Of a DNA stretch of 64,000 nt, positions 24,688 through 32,746 are shown in pieces. The stretch is taken from NCBI RefSeq assembly GCF_001278115.1, contig NZ_LIYD01000005.1:153512-217511 (forward strand). The letters run 5' to 3'. Numbering within the stretch: the stretch's first letter is position 1; each line of letters starts with the position of its first letter. This DNA comes from Flavobacterium akiainvivens (GTDB taxonomy: Bacteria; Bacteroidota; Bacteroidia; Flavobacteriales; Flavobacteriaceae). The notes beneath the pieces were generated by a model. That model was not told the origin of the DNA. It saw only the letters and a list, made by a program, of their open reading frames with translations, and made no database searches. The position numbers and the translations under genes are program-made.

Positions 24688-25380
24688 TTAATTTTTTTTG
24701 GTTATTGGATTGGAAATTAATCCACTACAAGTTAACAATAAAATTGCAGGCACAAGCAAAGTACATTTTTCTAACAAGTTGATTAAGAAAGAAGAAGTAA
24801 AGGCTCCTGAAACAAATCCTATCCACAGAAGTAGTAAGTGTATTGCATAATCCTTAGATTCCTTTTTTTCATTCTTATCATTACTCATTGTAAATATGGC
24901 AATGTTTTTGGCAAGGCTGTTTAAGGTTCCCGTTACAAAATCGGTATTCACTTTCAGGTTTCCTACCGAAGTTACAATTGTATTCATCATTCCCATTGCA
25001 AAGCCTATAACAGCTATGGACGGTATTACCGGAATTTGATGATTATAATTAATAAAAGTGTAAAGAATCATAATCCCCGAAGTGATGTAAAAAACAATGG
25101 TTTTCGCCTTGCGTTTTTTCCATAATGTAATACAGCTGCCAATGTAAACTCCGATTAAAAAACTTGTAATAACCGTTATAGAGGTAATGACTATCTCTGA
25201 TTTTCCACTAAAAAAGCCTGCACCTAATTGTGTGGTGTTTCCACTCATAAAAGAAACGTAGGTTTTCCATTGTATCAATCCCGTTGCATCTGTATATCCT
25301 GCAATGAAAGCTAATAATATTGCTAATTTCTCCTGCGCTCTAATCTGTTGAGGCGACAGGAGCGCTTTCCCGGCTTTCAA
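24688..25380 (-). CDS. DUF1275 (YoaK-type) membrane protein
   Basis: 230 residues with about six hydrophobic segments, starting with LLAFIAGYTDATGLIQWKTY and FMSGNTTQLGAGF. The pair AGYTDATGL and SGNTTQLG is the hallmark of the DUF1275/YoaK family of inner-membrane proteins without assigned function. It sits 5 bases after the bicupin gene and 4 before the peroxiredoxin gene, inside one operon. A role in solute transport is possible but not shown. Confidence 0.88.
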   Translation of the reverse strand: MKAGKALLSPQQIRAQEKLAILLAFIAGYTDATGLIQWKTYVSFMSGNTTQLGAGFFSGKSEIVITSITVITSFLIGVYIGSCITLWKKRKAKTIVFYITSGIMILYTFINYNHQIPVIPSIAVIGFAMGMMNTIVTSVGNLKVNTDFVTGTLNSLAKNIAIFTMSNDKNEKKESKDYAIHLLLLWIGFVSGAFTSSFLINLLEKCTLLVPAILLLTCSGLISNPITKKN

Positions 25381-25385
25381 AACCC

Positions 25386-26432
25386 TTATTTTTCAGGTTG
25401 AATGAACAATTTCTTCGATGGAAATTTTTCAATTTCACCTTCTCTCAGCCCGAAGTTTGTTATTACCACATCTTTCGGGTTTCCGGCCAGCCATTCGCTT
25501 ATATCAATCGATTCATAAGTGCCGCTATTGAACCCAATCAAAACTTTACAAACCGTGTTTCCCGTGTTTTTTATATAGTGTCCGGCTCCCATTGGCACAT
25601 ACCCAACATCTCCTGCATTAAACTGTTCTGTAACTATTGTTCCTTCGGCTAAGAAGACAGACATTTCTGCCTGGCCCGAAATAAAATATTGCCATTCATC
25701 AGCGTTCGGGTGCCAGTGCATTTCTCTTAAAGCGCCGGGTTGTAATTCTAAAATTGAGCCTGCCATTGTTTTGCTGATAGGAAATTCTTTGCTGGTTACC
25801 AGTCTTTGCAGGCCGCCCCCCGGAATAATCCTGGGCTGTTGAGAATGTAATGGGTAGCGGTGAAGATTAGTTAATTCTATATCAGATTCTTGCGGTCGGG
25901 CTGTGGCATTAAAAGACAATTCATCAGGAACAAGTCCCGCAGCAAAATAAGCTTCTCTTTGTGGTAAGGCAGCTACTTCTTCAAGTGTCAGGCCCAAATT
26001 CTGGGCAACAATTCCCGGTGGTACGCTCGAAACAAAATCTGTTACGCTAAACGTATGGTCTTCAGAAAAATTACCATTATCAAAAATCAGGATAAAATGA
26101 CATTCTCCTGTTCCTGTTGCCTGGATTGAGTGCCCATAACCTTTTGGGAAATACCATACATCGCCAGGCTCAAAATTATCGGTATAACTTTTTCCGTCCG
26201 GATGTATAATGGTGGTGCGAACCGTTCCTGAAATTACATAAGCCCATTCTGCGGCGTTAGCATGCCAGTGTAACTCTCTCATACTTCCGGGCTGTAGCCT
26301 CATTGAAACCCCGGCAATACCTATAGAAGCCGGAAAATCTTTTACAGAAGCCCCTCTTGTGGTTCCGCCATCATTAGTGCGGGGTTCTTTTTTTTCTAAT
26401 TCGTATTTAAAACTAAGTGGCTCTGTTTTCAT
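25386..26432 (-). CDS. bicupin, oxalate decarboxylase-like
   Basis: 348 residues with two cupin domains. Metal-binding motifs are MRELHWHANAAEWAYVISG (N-terminal) and LREMHWHPNADEWQYFISG (C-terminal), each with the His-X-His, Glu and a later His (GYGHSIQATG; GAGHYIKNTG). The segment FSEDHTFSVTDF occupies the place of the oxalate decarboxylase lid SEN(S/T), keeping the Glu. The likely reaction is oxalate to formate and CO2, with oxalate oxidase the alternative. It is the first gene of a four-gene operon under a conserved motif at 26520-26546. No signal peptide. Confidence 0.9.
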   Translation of the reverse strand: MKTEPLSFKYELEKKEPRTNDGGTTRGASVKDFPASIGIAGVSMRLQPGSMRELHWHANAAEWAYVISGTVRTTIIHPDGKSYTDNFEPGDVWYFPKGYGHSIQATGTGECHFILIFDNGNFSEDHTFSVTDFVSSVPPGIVAQNLGLTLEEVAALPQREAYFAAGLVPDELSFNATARPQESDIELTNLHRYPLHSQQPRIIPGGGLQRLVTSKEFPISKTMAGSILELQPGALREMHWHPNADEWQYFISGQAEMSVFLAEGTIVTEQFNAGDVGYVPMGAGHYIKNTGNTVCKVLIGFNSGTYESIDISEWLAGNPKDVVITNFGLREGEIEKFPSKKLFIQPEK

Positions 26433-26480
26433 AATGTTATTTTTTAGATGGTTAATCCTGGTTTGTTTTTTATTCTATAG

Positions 26481-26546
26481 TAAAGTTACTTTTGAAGTAA
26501 TGTTTTTTAAGATCACATTCGTTGAATAGGCAAAATGACTCGTTAA
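26481..26546 (-). promoter_or_regulatory. putative LytTR-type operator and promoter, bicupin operon
   Basis: The 27-bp motif at 26520-26546 reads CGTTGAATAGGCAA then AATGACTCGTTAA: two CGTT half-sites 21 bp apart around AGGCAA. Exactly 31 bp lie between it and the minus-strand -7-like box TAACTTTA (26481-26488). There is no good -33 element, which suggests dependence on an activator. Two other units share this layout. Confidence 0.7.
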
Positions 26547-26558
26547 GATATACAGGGT

Positions 26559-26590
26559 AAAATGAGCGTACTTTATAGTACGCTCATTTT
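26559..26590 (-). terminator. hairpin terminator after the SRPBCC gene
   Basis: AAAATGAGCGTACT (26559-26572) pairs perfectly with AGTACGCTCATTTT (26577-26590) around a 4-base loop. On the minus strand it begins 8 bases after the stop at 26599. Confidence 0.85.
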
Positions 26591-26598
26591 ACTTTGAA

Positions 26599-27156
26599 TT
26601 AAAAAGGCTGATTGTATTTGCCTGTCAGTGCCTTGTTTTCGATGCTTTTTGCAAAGTTGGGTGTTTCTTCATGGTTGTGGGCGTCAGAAGCGGCTTGTCT
26701 TGATGCAGCTGCACTTTCCAGTTCAATTCCGTGTTCTTTCATGTATTCAAACATTTCTGGAGTTGCAGTTGCATGAATTTCATTGGTGTACAACGTAGTG
26801 TTGTCATCAATTTTTGTGGCTTTCAGTTCCCATAAAACCTGAACTTTTGTCCTTCCGTTTTTAGTAATTGAATCTGAAACAGATAACATTCTACAATAAT
26901 CAGGGCGATAAACTGTAGCAACATAATGCTGAACCATAAGGGCATCTCCAATTGTTTCAACGTTTAAAGAAACAGGTTCGCCATCAAAAGTTGTAGAAAT
27001 TGCCGCCCCTATATGTTGTGTTGAACACCGTTGATATTCGGCATCAGGCAGGTTTAATAACCAGTCTGCAATATTAACTTTTTCAATGGGTGCATTAATA
27101 ATGGCCGTTACACTTGAATGGGATAATGCGTTTTCCGGAGTTTGTAGAATTTCCAT
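26599..27156 (-). CDS. SRPBCC (START-like) family protein
   Basis: 185 residues. SVTAIINAPIEKVNIADWLL at the N-terminus, a beta-rich centre, and TTLYTNEIHATATPEMFEYM near the C-terminus fit the SRPBCC ligand-binding fold, with a 30-residue charged tail. The specific subfamily is not recognised; members bind lipids, polyketides or aromatic compounds. It is a single-gene unit with its own copy of the 27-bp motif upstream and a terminator downstream. Confidence 0.65.
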   Translation of the reverse strand: MEILQTPENALSHSSVTAIINAPIEKVNIADWLLNLPDAEYQRCSTQHIGAAISTTFDGEPVSLNVETIGDALMVQHYVATVYRPDYCRMLSVSDSITKNGRTKVQVLWELKATKIDDNTTLYTNEIHATATPEMFEYMKEHGIELESAAASRQAASDAHNHEETPNFAKSIENKALTGKYNQPF

Positions 27157-27196
27157 AATGGTTTAGATTTTAATTGTTTATATTAATTTTATAATG

Positions 27197-27262
27197 TAAA
27201 GTTACAATCAACTCAAACCACAACCAGTTGGCATTCGATAAACAGGCAAGAACAGTCGTTAG
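27197..27262 (-). promoter_or_regulatory. putative LytTR-type operator and promoter, SRPBCC gene
   Basis: The motif at 27236-27262 reads CGATAAACAGGCAAG then AACAGTCGTTAG: half-sites 21 bp apart around AGGCAA. A 31-bp gap separates it from the minus-strand -7-like TAACTTTA (27197-27204), identical to the bicupin promoter. Confidence 0.7.
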
Positions 27263-27314
27263 ATAAGTGCGGGGTAGATTTTATAAGATAGCACACAATA
27301 TGTTTTTAAGTAAA

Positions 27315-27356
27315 AACACCCCAATACAAATTCTGTAAAATTTGTATTGGGGTGTT
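27315..27356 (-). terminator. 18-bp hairpin terminator after the ABM gene
   Basis: AACACCCCAATACAAATT (27315-27332) is the exact reverse complement of AATTTGTATTGGGGTGTT (27339-27356). On the minus strand it follows the stop at 27388 by about 30 bases. Confidence 0.88.
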
Positions 27357-27387
27357 GCAAACGTTTTTAATAATTCATTAAAACGCT

Positions 27388-27930
27388 TTATTTAAAAAGC
27401 CATTTCTCAATCAATTTTGTATAATTAGGCATAATTAAAAAAATCATGAGAAAAACAATGCATCCGGAAATCAAAAGCCCGTCAAGATAATGGTTTACAG
27501 GAACGTTTAATAATCGTAAAAAGGGGAGGAGTAATAGTGGTATTAGTAATGATAGAGGATAAATGGCTGACCAGGTAACTAAAAACTGTTTCCAGCGTAC
27601 CGGAACTTTTATTTCGGTTTCAAAAAGAAAGCCAAGTCCTGATTTTATCTTGTAATTATCCGTTTTTTTAAACAAAGGATTAACCTTTTGTATTAATTTT
27701 TTACGCTCTTCAGATTCTACCCAGTTTTTCAGGTTCTCAGTTGTATCAAATCTAATAATTACAGTATAAATAAAGGTTAAATTAGGAACAGGCTTTATAA
27801 TTTGCCAATCTATAAAACCTGTTGAAGCCTTTGTTAAAGGAACAATTTCATTTAGCCATTGTTCATATTCCTGTTGTTTACCATCAAGGATATGATGTGA
27901 AATTACTACAGAAGCACCTTGATTTTCCAT
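27388..27930 (-). CDS. antibiotic biosynthesis monooxygenase (ABM) domain protein with two membrane segments
   Basis: 180 residues. An ABM-type ferredoxin-like domain spans about residues 1-95 (VVISHHILDGKQQEYEQWLN, GFIDWQIIKP, TFIYTVIIRFDTTENLKNWV). Two hydrophobic segments follow (about 115-140 and 147-170). This arrangement occurs in Bacteroidota and Proteobacteria proteins of unknown role; the ABM fold may bind quinones or heme-like ligands. It lies 24 bases after the hybrid kinase gene, so it may be a signalling accessory. Confidence 0.82.
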   Translation of the reverse strand: MENQGASVVISHHILDGKQQEYEQWLNEIVPLTKASTGFIDWQIIKPVPNLTFIYTVIIRFDTTENLKNWVESEERKKLIQKVNPLFKKTDNYKIKSGLGFLFETEIKVPVRWKQFLVTWSAIYPLSLLIPLLLLPFLRLLNVPVNHYLDGLLISGCIVFLMIFLIMPNYTKLIEKWLFK

Positions 27931-27954
27931 AATGAAATTGATTGTTTTAGTAGT

Positions 27955-30168
27955 TTAATCACTAATAGAGTTTAAAAATAACTTGGCTTCAAAAAAAGAC
28001 TTCAGTAAAATATCTTTCAACTCTTCTAAAGCTTTTTGAGATGTTGTATTTTCATCGTTAGTGAGCTCTAAAATATCAAGCTTTTCCTCAAGCAAGGAAA
28101 GTAAGCCCATTATTGCCACACTCGATTTTAAATCGTGTGCTTTGAGCTTTACCAGTTTAAAATCGTTGTTTTCATAACATAGTTTAAGTTCTTGCAATTG
28201 ATGGGGGGTAATGTCTAAAAATTGCTGTGTTACCTTTCTTTCAAAATCCAAAGAGCCATTACTAACAGATTTCATGTAACCAAGGTTTATGTATTCATAA
28301 GCAAAAGATATTTCTTTTTCTTTTGATGGTTTTTTTCCAAACTCTTTCAACCCAAAATTGGAGATTAACTTAAATAATTCATCTTCATTTATCGGTTTAG
28401 ATAGGTATTCGTTCATTCCACTGCTCATACATCTTTCGCGTTCTCCTGCTAAAGCATGAGCCGTCATTGCAATAATGGGTATAGTAAGTTTCAGTTCTTC
28501 CCGTATTTTTTGTGTTGCTGTATACCCGTCCATTTGTGGCATCTGGATATCCATTAATACCAGGTGGCAATTGTTATTTCTGAGGTATTCTACTGCTTCA
28601 ATACCGTTAGAAGCAATACCAAAATCAATATTCCATTGAGACAAAAGGTGCTTCATGAGGCTTTTATTAATAGCATTGTCATCAACAATTAAAACTTTAA
28701 GCGGAGTGTTTGATTTATCTTTAAAATAATGCAAGTCAGGTTTTGGAATCACGTTCAGCTGTTCTTCGGCAATTGCATAAGGAATATAAAAATGAAAAGT
28801 TGTGCCTTTTCCTTGTTCGCTCGTTACTTCAATATTCCCGTTTTGTAACTGAATCAAATTTTTTACAATTGATAAACCAAGTCCGGTTCCGCCATAATTT
28901 CGGGTTGTAGAATCTTCTCCCTGATTAAACCGTTCAAAAATATAGTTTAATTTATCTTTATCAATTCCTATACCTGTATCAGAAATTTTGAACCCTATAA
29001 CAACTTCGTTTACTGTTAGTTGCTTATTGTAAATTTCAATAGTTATATTTCCCTGATAAGTAAATTTTATAGCATTACCTATAAGATTAACCAAGATCTG
29101 GGTAAGTCTTGTTGCATCACCATTTAAGGTGTCCGGGATTGAAGCATCAATTTTGCTGGAAATGGTTAATCCTTTTTCTTTGGCCCGTTCTGCAAAAAAT
29201 GTTTCTACAGAGTTTACTAATCCGCTAATGCTAAATATGCCTTTGGTAATCCGCATCATTCCGGCTTCTATTTTTGAGAGGTCTAAAATGTCATTGATTA
29301 TAGCCATCAGATTTTCTCCGGAATGCTGGATAGAAGAAACAAATTCTTTTGAAGTTTCATCCAGAGGCCTTTTCTGTAAAAGATTGGTAAAGCCTAAAAT
29401 TCCACTTAAAGGTGTCCTGATTTCATGGCTCATATTGGCTAAGAAATTTTCTTTGGTTTGTGCAGCAACAGAGGCTTTTTTTTCTGCAATATCTAATTCC
29501 TGTATTAACAGTCTTTGGCGTTTAAACTGGCGTAAAATATAATAACCAACAATAGAGCCGCTCAAAATTAAAAGAATCAATAAGGAAATATCATATAGCC
29601 TTGCCTTTTGCCCCATTGCCACAGTTTCTTTACTAAGCTCCTCCATATGGAGTTTTCTGCTCCTATAGATTTTTGCAGTAATAGAAGTAATTTCATTTGA
29701 TATATTTCGGGCCCTTGGGTTGGCAATAGAAGTATTGTCATCCATGTTTCCAATTGCCTGGTAACGCAGTAATAATTTGTCTTTTGTTGTTTTTTTTTCC
29801 AGCGCAAGCACGCTCAATCTATGTATCAGCCGTTCTTCTTCAGGATCGGCGTTATCTTTAGAAAGTGAATCCAGGAATTTTTCTATCTGGGTAATTTTTT
29901 TATCAATCCCTTCAAGATGAGTGGTGTCATTGGTGGCAATAGAAGCCCTGATTCTGCTTTCTACGCCTAAAATATCCCGGTCAATTTCTCGTAAATGATT
30001 ACTGGAACGTAACTCATTAAGTAATTTATTATTATTTTGGATAAGTTCTTGGGTATTTTGAGCAGAATTGATTTGTACCGCTATCAATAGAAGAGACCCC
30101 ACAATAAATGTTAAAATAATAAAATAGCTAAATCGTTTGTTTCCCATTTCAGAGGACATTTTTTTCAT
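27955..30168 (-). CDS. hybrid sensor histidine kinase with receiver and HPt domains
   Basis: 737 residues. Two membrane segments (about 13-31 and 193-212) flank a helical sensor region of about 160 residues, CHASE3-like in layout. Then HisKA with phospho-accepting His in LANMSHEIRTPLSGILGF, HATPase_c (GNAIKFTYQGN, DTGIGIDKDKL, GGTGLGLSIVKNL), a receiver with Asp in HLVLMDIQMPQMDGYTA and a C-terminal HPt with His in LKAHDLKSSVAIMG. This is a full phosphorelay. The LytTR regulator encoded 190 bases upstream is the obvious end point. Confidence 0.93.
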   Translation of the reverse strand: MKKMSSEMGNKRFSYFIILTFIVGSLLLIAVQINSAQNTQELIQNNNKLLNELRSSNHLREIDRDILGVESRIRASIATNDTTHLEGIDKKITQIEKFLDSLSKDNADPEEERLIHRLSVLALEKKTTKDKLLLRYQAIGNMDDNTSIANPRARNISNEITSITAKIYRSRKLHMEELSKETVAMGQKARLYDISLLILLILSGSIVGYYILRQFKRQRLLIQELDIAEKKASVAAQTKENFLANMSHEIRTPLSGILGFTNLLQKRPLDETSKEFVSSIQHSGENLMAIINDILDLSKIEAGMMRITKGIFSISGLVNSVETFFAERAKEKGLTISSKIDASIPDTLNGDATRLTQILVNLIGNAIKFTYQGNITIEIYNKQLTVNEVVIGFKISDTGIGIDKDKLNYIFERFNQGEDSTTRNYGGTGLGLSIVKNLIQLQNGNIEVTSEQGKGTTFHFYIPYAIAEEQLNVIPKPDLHYFKDKSNTPLKVLIVDDNAINKSLMKHLLSQWNIDFGIASNGIEAVEYLRNNNCHLVLMDIQMPQMDGYTATQKIREELKLTIPIIAMTAHALAGERERCMSSGMNEYLSKPINEDELFKLISNFGLKEFGKKPSKEKEISFAYEYINLGYMKSVSNGSLDFERKVTQQFLDITPHQLQELKLCYENNDFKLVKLKAHDLKSSVAIMGLLSLLEEKLDILELTNDENTTSQKALEELKDILLKSFFEAKLFLNSISD

Positions 30169-30171
30169 AAA

Positions 30172-30179
30172 TAAATGTA
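30172..30179 (-). promoter_or_regulatory. -7 box of the hybrid kinase gene
   Basis: On the minus strand TACATTTA fits TAnnTTTR and lies a few bases from the start at 30168. The 27-bp motif found at the three target units is absent upstream of it. Confidence 0.4.
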
Positions 30180-30359
30180 TGTTTACAACGTAACGTTTCT
30201 CATTTCAAGGAACCCAAAAAATGATTTCATTAAATGCCGGAATAATGTTTTCAGTCCGCGATTTTAAAAAACCGGGAGGTTATTGTCCAAAATAAACTAC
30301 AGTTACAATGCTGTTTAAAACTAACAAAGCGGCACTTTACTGAAACAAAAATTGTATCG

Positions 30360-31055
30360 CTAAAAAACATTCATTCTTGTATTCAGGGCTTTTCGGTAGG
30401 CGTCTGCAATGGGAATAAATTTTCCGTTTATCATAATACCACCATCCTGTAGTGTATCTATTTTACCTACAGAAACAATGTATGATCTATGAACTCTTAT
30501 AAAATGATCTTTAGGAAGACGTTCTTCTGCCGTTTTCATCTTGCCATGTATGGCAAACATCTTTTCCCTGGTATAAAATTTAACATAGTCGCCCATTGCT
30601 TCGGCATAAAAAATATCATCAAGCTTCAAACGCCTTGTAATATTAGAATCTCTCACAAAAAGAAACTCATCTTTTGTAACCTCCAAATTCTCTTTTCTGC
30701 TTTCAAGAATCGTTTGGGCTTTTTTAACAGCCATTAAAAATCTTGCCGGCACAACAGGTTTTAAGAGATAATCTGCTATGTTAAGTTCAAAAGCTTCAAG
30801 TGCATATTCTTTCTTAGACGTTGTGAAAATAATGATGGTATCTTTTCCGGAAAGATTTTTGGTAAGCTCTATTCCTGTCATTTCCGGCATTTCAATATCC
30901 AGAAAAATCAAATCAACAGAATTAGACTGCAAATAGTTATAAGCCTCAATCGCATTACAAAACTCATTTTCAATTGTGAGATTCGGGACTTGTTTTGCTA
31001 AATGGGCAAGAGTTGTTCTGGCAATATCATTATCATCAACAATTAAGGCTTTCAT
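30360..31055 (-). CDS. LytTR-type response regulator of the stress island
   Basis: 231 residues. Receiver domain with ALIVDDNDIARTT, phospho-Asp in DLIFLDIEMPEMTGIEL and Lys in YLLKPVVPARF; LytTR DNA-binding domain from about 130 (EFLFVRDSNITRRLKLDDIF, FIRVHRSYIVSVGKIDTL). It is encoded between dps and the hybrid kinase. Its own -7 box TATATTTG is at 31079-31086. LytTR proteins bind direct repeats about 21-22 bp apart, matching the motif before the bicupin, SRPBCC and dps genes. Confidence 0.93.
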   Translation of the reverse strand: MKALIVDDNDIARTTLAHLAKQVPNLTIENEFCNAIEAYNYLQSNSVDLIFLDIEMPEMTGIELTKNLSGKDTIIIFTTSKKEYALEAFELNIADYLLKPVVPARFLMAVKKAQTILESRKENLEVTKDEFLFVRDSNITRRLKLDDIFYAEAMGDYVKFYTREKMFAIHGKMKTAEERLPKDHFIRVHRSYIVSVGKIDTLQDGGIMINGKFIPIADAYRKALNTRMNVF

Positions 31056-31078
31056 AGGAGTTTTTATTGTGGTTAAAG

Positions 31079-31086
31079 CAAATATA
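31079..31086 (-). promoter_or_regulatory. -7 box of the LytTR regulator gene
   Basis: TATATTTG on the minus strand, 24 bases before the ATG at 31055. No clear -33 TTTG. Suggests expression independent of dps. Confidence 0.45.
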
Positions 31087-31107
31087 ACTATTCCTTGTTT
31101 TATTTCT

Positions 31108-31584
31108 TTACTTACTAAAGTACGAACGTATCATCCAGGCCATTTCTTCGTGGGTTTCCATTAATCCGGTAATAAAGTCGCTTGTGCCATAATCTTTATA
31201 TTCTTCGGCAAAAGGGGTGATTTTTCCTCGCAGGAATTCAATAATGCTTTCATGGTCGCTTAGCAAATCTTTCATATAGCCAGGTCCGTCATTGGTTCTC
31301 TCGCTATATTCCGTAAGGTGCGTTAACTCCAGGTATATTTTCATTGTTGCCGGAACGTAATGTCCAATTTTCCGAATGCGCTCTGCAACACTATCAATTA
31401 TTTCATCTAATTGTTTGTACTGTTTTTCGAAAAAAATATGGTTGGCATGGAAATTATCTCCGGTTACATTCCAATGAGCATTTCTGGTTTTAATGTAAAG
31501 GAGGGTTTCGTCTGCTAATAGTTTTGCCAATTGTTGGGCAACTGCTTCTGTGTTTTGTTCTGTTATTCCAATTTTAGCTTTCAT
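31108..31584 (-). CDS. dps: Dps family DNA-binding ferritin-like protein
   Basis: 158 residues, the normal Dps length. The ferroxidase site residues are in IKTRNAHWNVTGDNFHANHI (His) and EKQYKQLDEIIDSVAERIRK (Asp and Glu). Dps forms a 12-subunit shell that oxidises and stores iron with hydrogen peroxide and protects DNA. It has its own copy of the 27-bp motif and lies 52 bases before the LytTR regulator gene, which may be partly co-transcribed. Confidence 0.94.
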   Translation of the reverse strand: MKAKIGITEQNTEAVAQQLAKLLADETLLYIKTRNAHWNVTGDNFHANHIFFEKQYKQLDEIIDSVAERIRKIGHYVPATMKIYLELTHLTEYSERTNDGPGYMKDLLSDHESIIEFLRGKITPFAEEYKDYGTSDFITGLMETHEEMAWMIRSYFSK

Positions 31585-31628
31585 AATATTGAGTTTTAAG
31601 AGAGCGCTTTATCACTCTGTTTCAAGAG

Positions 31629-31694
31629 TAAAGTTCAGGTTAAACAACATTATTTTGTGTTTTTTTTCGTTAGACAGGCAAAATGAATCGTTGA
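31629..31694 (-). promoter_or_regulatory. putative LytTR-type operator and promoter, dps
   Basis: The motif at 31668-31694 reads CGTTAGACAGGCAA then AATGAATCGTTGA: half-sites 21 bp apart around AGGCAA. A 31-bp gap separates it from the minus-strand -7-like GAACTTTA (31629-31636). Geometry is the same as at the two other units. Confidence 0.7.
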
Positions 31695-31787
31695 AATCGG
31701 TTTATAGAGCAGGGTTATTTTTTAGGGCCGGAGGAGATAGTGTGCCTGCTGTATCTCCGGGTACTACAAAAACGCCATTCATGAAAA

Positions 31788-31832
31788 AGTAAAAAAGGCA
31801 GAATGTAAAATTTACATTCTGCCTTTTTTACT
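31788..31832 (-). terminator. near-perfect 22-bp palindrome terminator after the aldo/keto reductase gene
   Basis: Two exact 22-base arms (31788-31809 and 31811-31832) flank one base; the core is GGCAGAATGTAAA with an A-run outside. On the minus strand it starts 8 bases after the stop at 31841, and the T-run follows the core. Confidence 0.85.
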
Positions 31833-31840
31833 TTATTTTT

Positions 31841-32677
31841 TTAAAAATCAACTTCATCAGGATTTAGCCCCGAAAATCCTTGTTGCGGTATAGCTTTAAT
31901 AGCTACCATATCTTCTTCAGAAAGTATAAAATCCGAAACCTCAAAATTTTCCTGAATCCTGCTTTGTGTAATGGATTTTGCTAACGGAAGAATTTTTCTT
32001 TGTAACAGCCATCTTAAACTTACTTGTGCAGCAGATTTGCCATGTTTTTCACCAATTGTTTTTAGTGTTGGGTTATCCAGCAAACGGGATTGCCCCAGCG
32101 ACCCCCAGGCTTCAACAACCATTCCTAAAGATTGGCTGTATTTTACCAAATCCTGTTGTTGATAACCGGGGTGTATTTCTATTTGGTTTACCATTGGTTT
32201 TACTGTCGCAAATTCAAAAAGGCTATCCAAATGATGGGGCAAAAAATTACTAACCCCAATACTTTTTACTTTACCATCGGCATATAATTTTTCAAGGGCA
32301 CGCCAGGTTTCGTTGTTCAGCTCTTTCCAATTGGCAAACTGCTTTTCATTTGCAGGCCAATGAATTAAATACAGATCCAGATATTCTAACTGCAAGTCGT
32401 TTAACGTTTGTTGAAAAGCCTTTAGCGTATTTTCATAACCACGGTGCTCATTCCACAGTTTACCGGTTACAAAAAGCTCTTCCCTGTTAATACCACTATT
32501 TTTTATCCCTTGCCCTACAGCTTTTTCGTTCCCGTAAATTGCTGCTGCATCTATATGCCTGTAGCCCGTTTCAATAGATTCCTTAACCACTTTTGCAGTA
32601 ACATTTTCTTCGGTTTTAAAGGTTCCGTATCCTAATGCAGGAATTGTTATTCCGTTATGTAATGTGAATTTTTCCAT
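31841..32677 (-). CDS. aldo/keto reductase
   Basis: 278 residues, one TIM barrel. Active site Asp and Tyr are in GYRHIDAAAIYGNEKAVGQG, Lys in VTGKLWNEHRG and His in DLYLIHWPAN. NADPH-binding residues lie in LPLAKSITQSRIQENFEV, where the usual Pro-Lys-Ser/Ala is altered to Ala-Lys-Ser. It likely detoxifies aldehydes or ketones such as methylglyoxal. Start MEKFTLHNGITIPALGYG is standard. Single-gene unit. Confidence 0.92.
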   Translation of the reverse strand: MEKFTLHNGITIPALGYGTFKTEENVTAKVVKESIETGYRHIDAAAIYGNEKAVGQGIKNSGINREELFVTGKLWNEHRGYENTLKAFQQTLNDLQLEYLDLYLIHWPANEKQFANWKELNNETWRALEKLYADGKVKSIGVSNFLPHHLDSLFEFATVKPMVNQIEIHPGYQQQDLVKYSQSLGMVVEAWGSLGQSRLLDNPTLKTIGEKHGKSAAQVSLRWLLQRKILPLAKSITQSRIQENFEVSDFILSEEDMVAIKAIPQQGFSGLNPDEVDF

Positions 32678-32746
32678 TTTTAAAATTTCAATCGGTATTT
32701 TATAGCTTATTAAAAGATTCTTATCATCTATACTCTGATATAAGTA

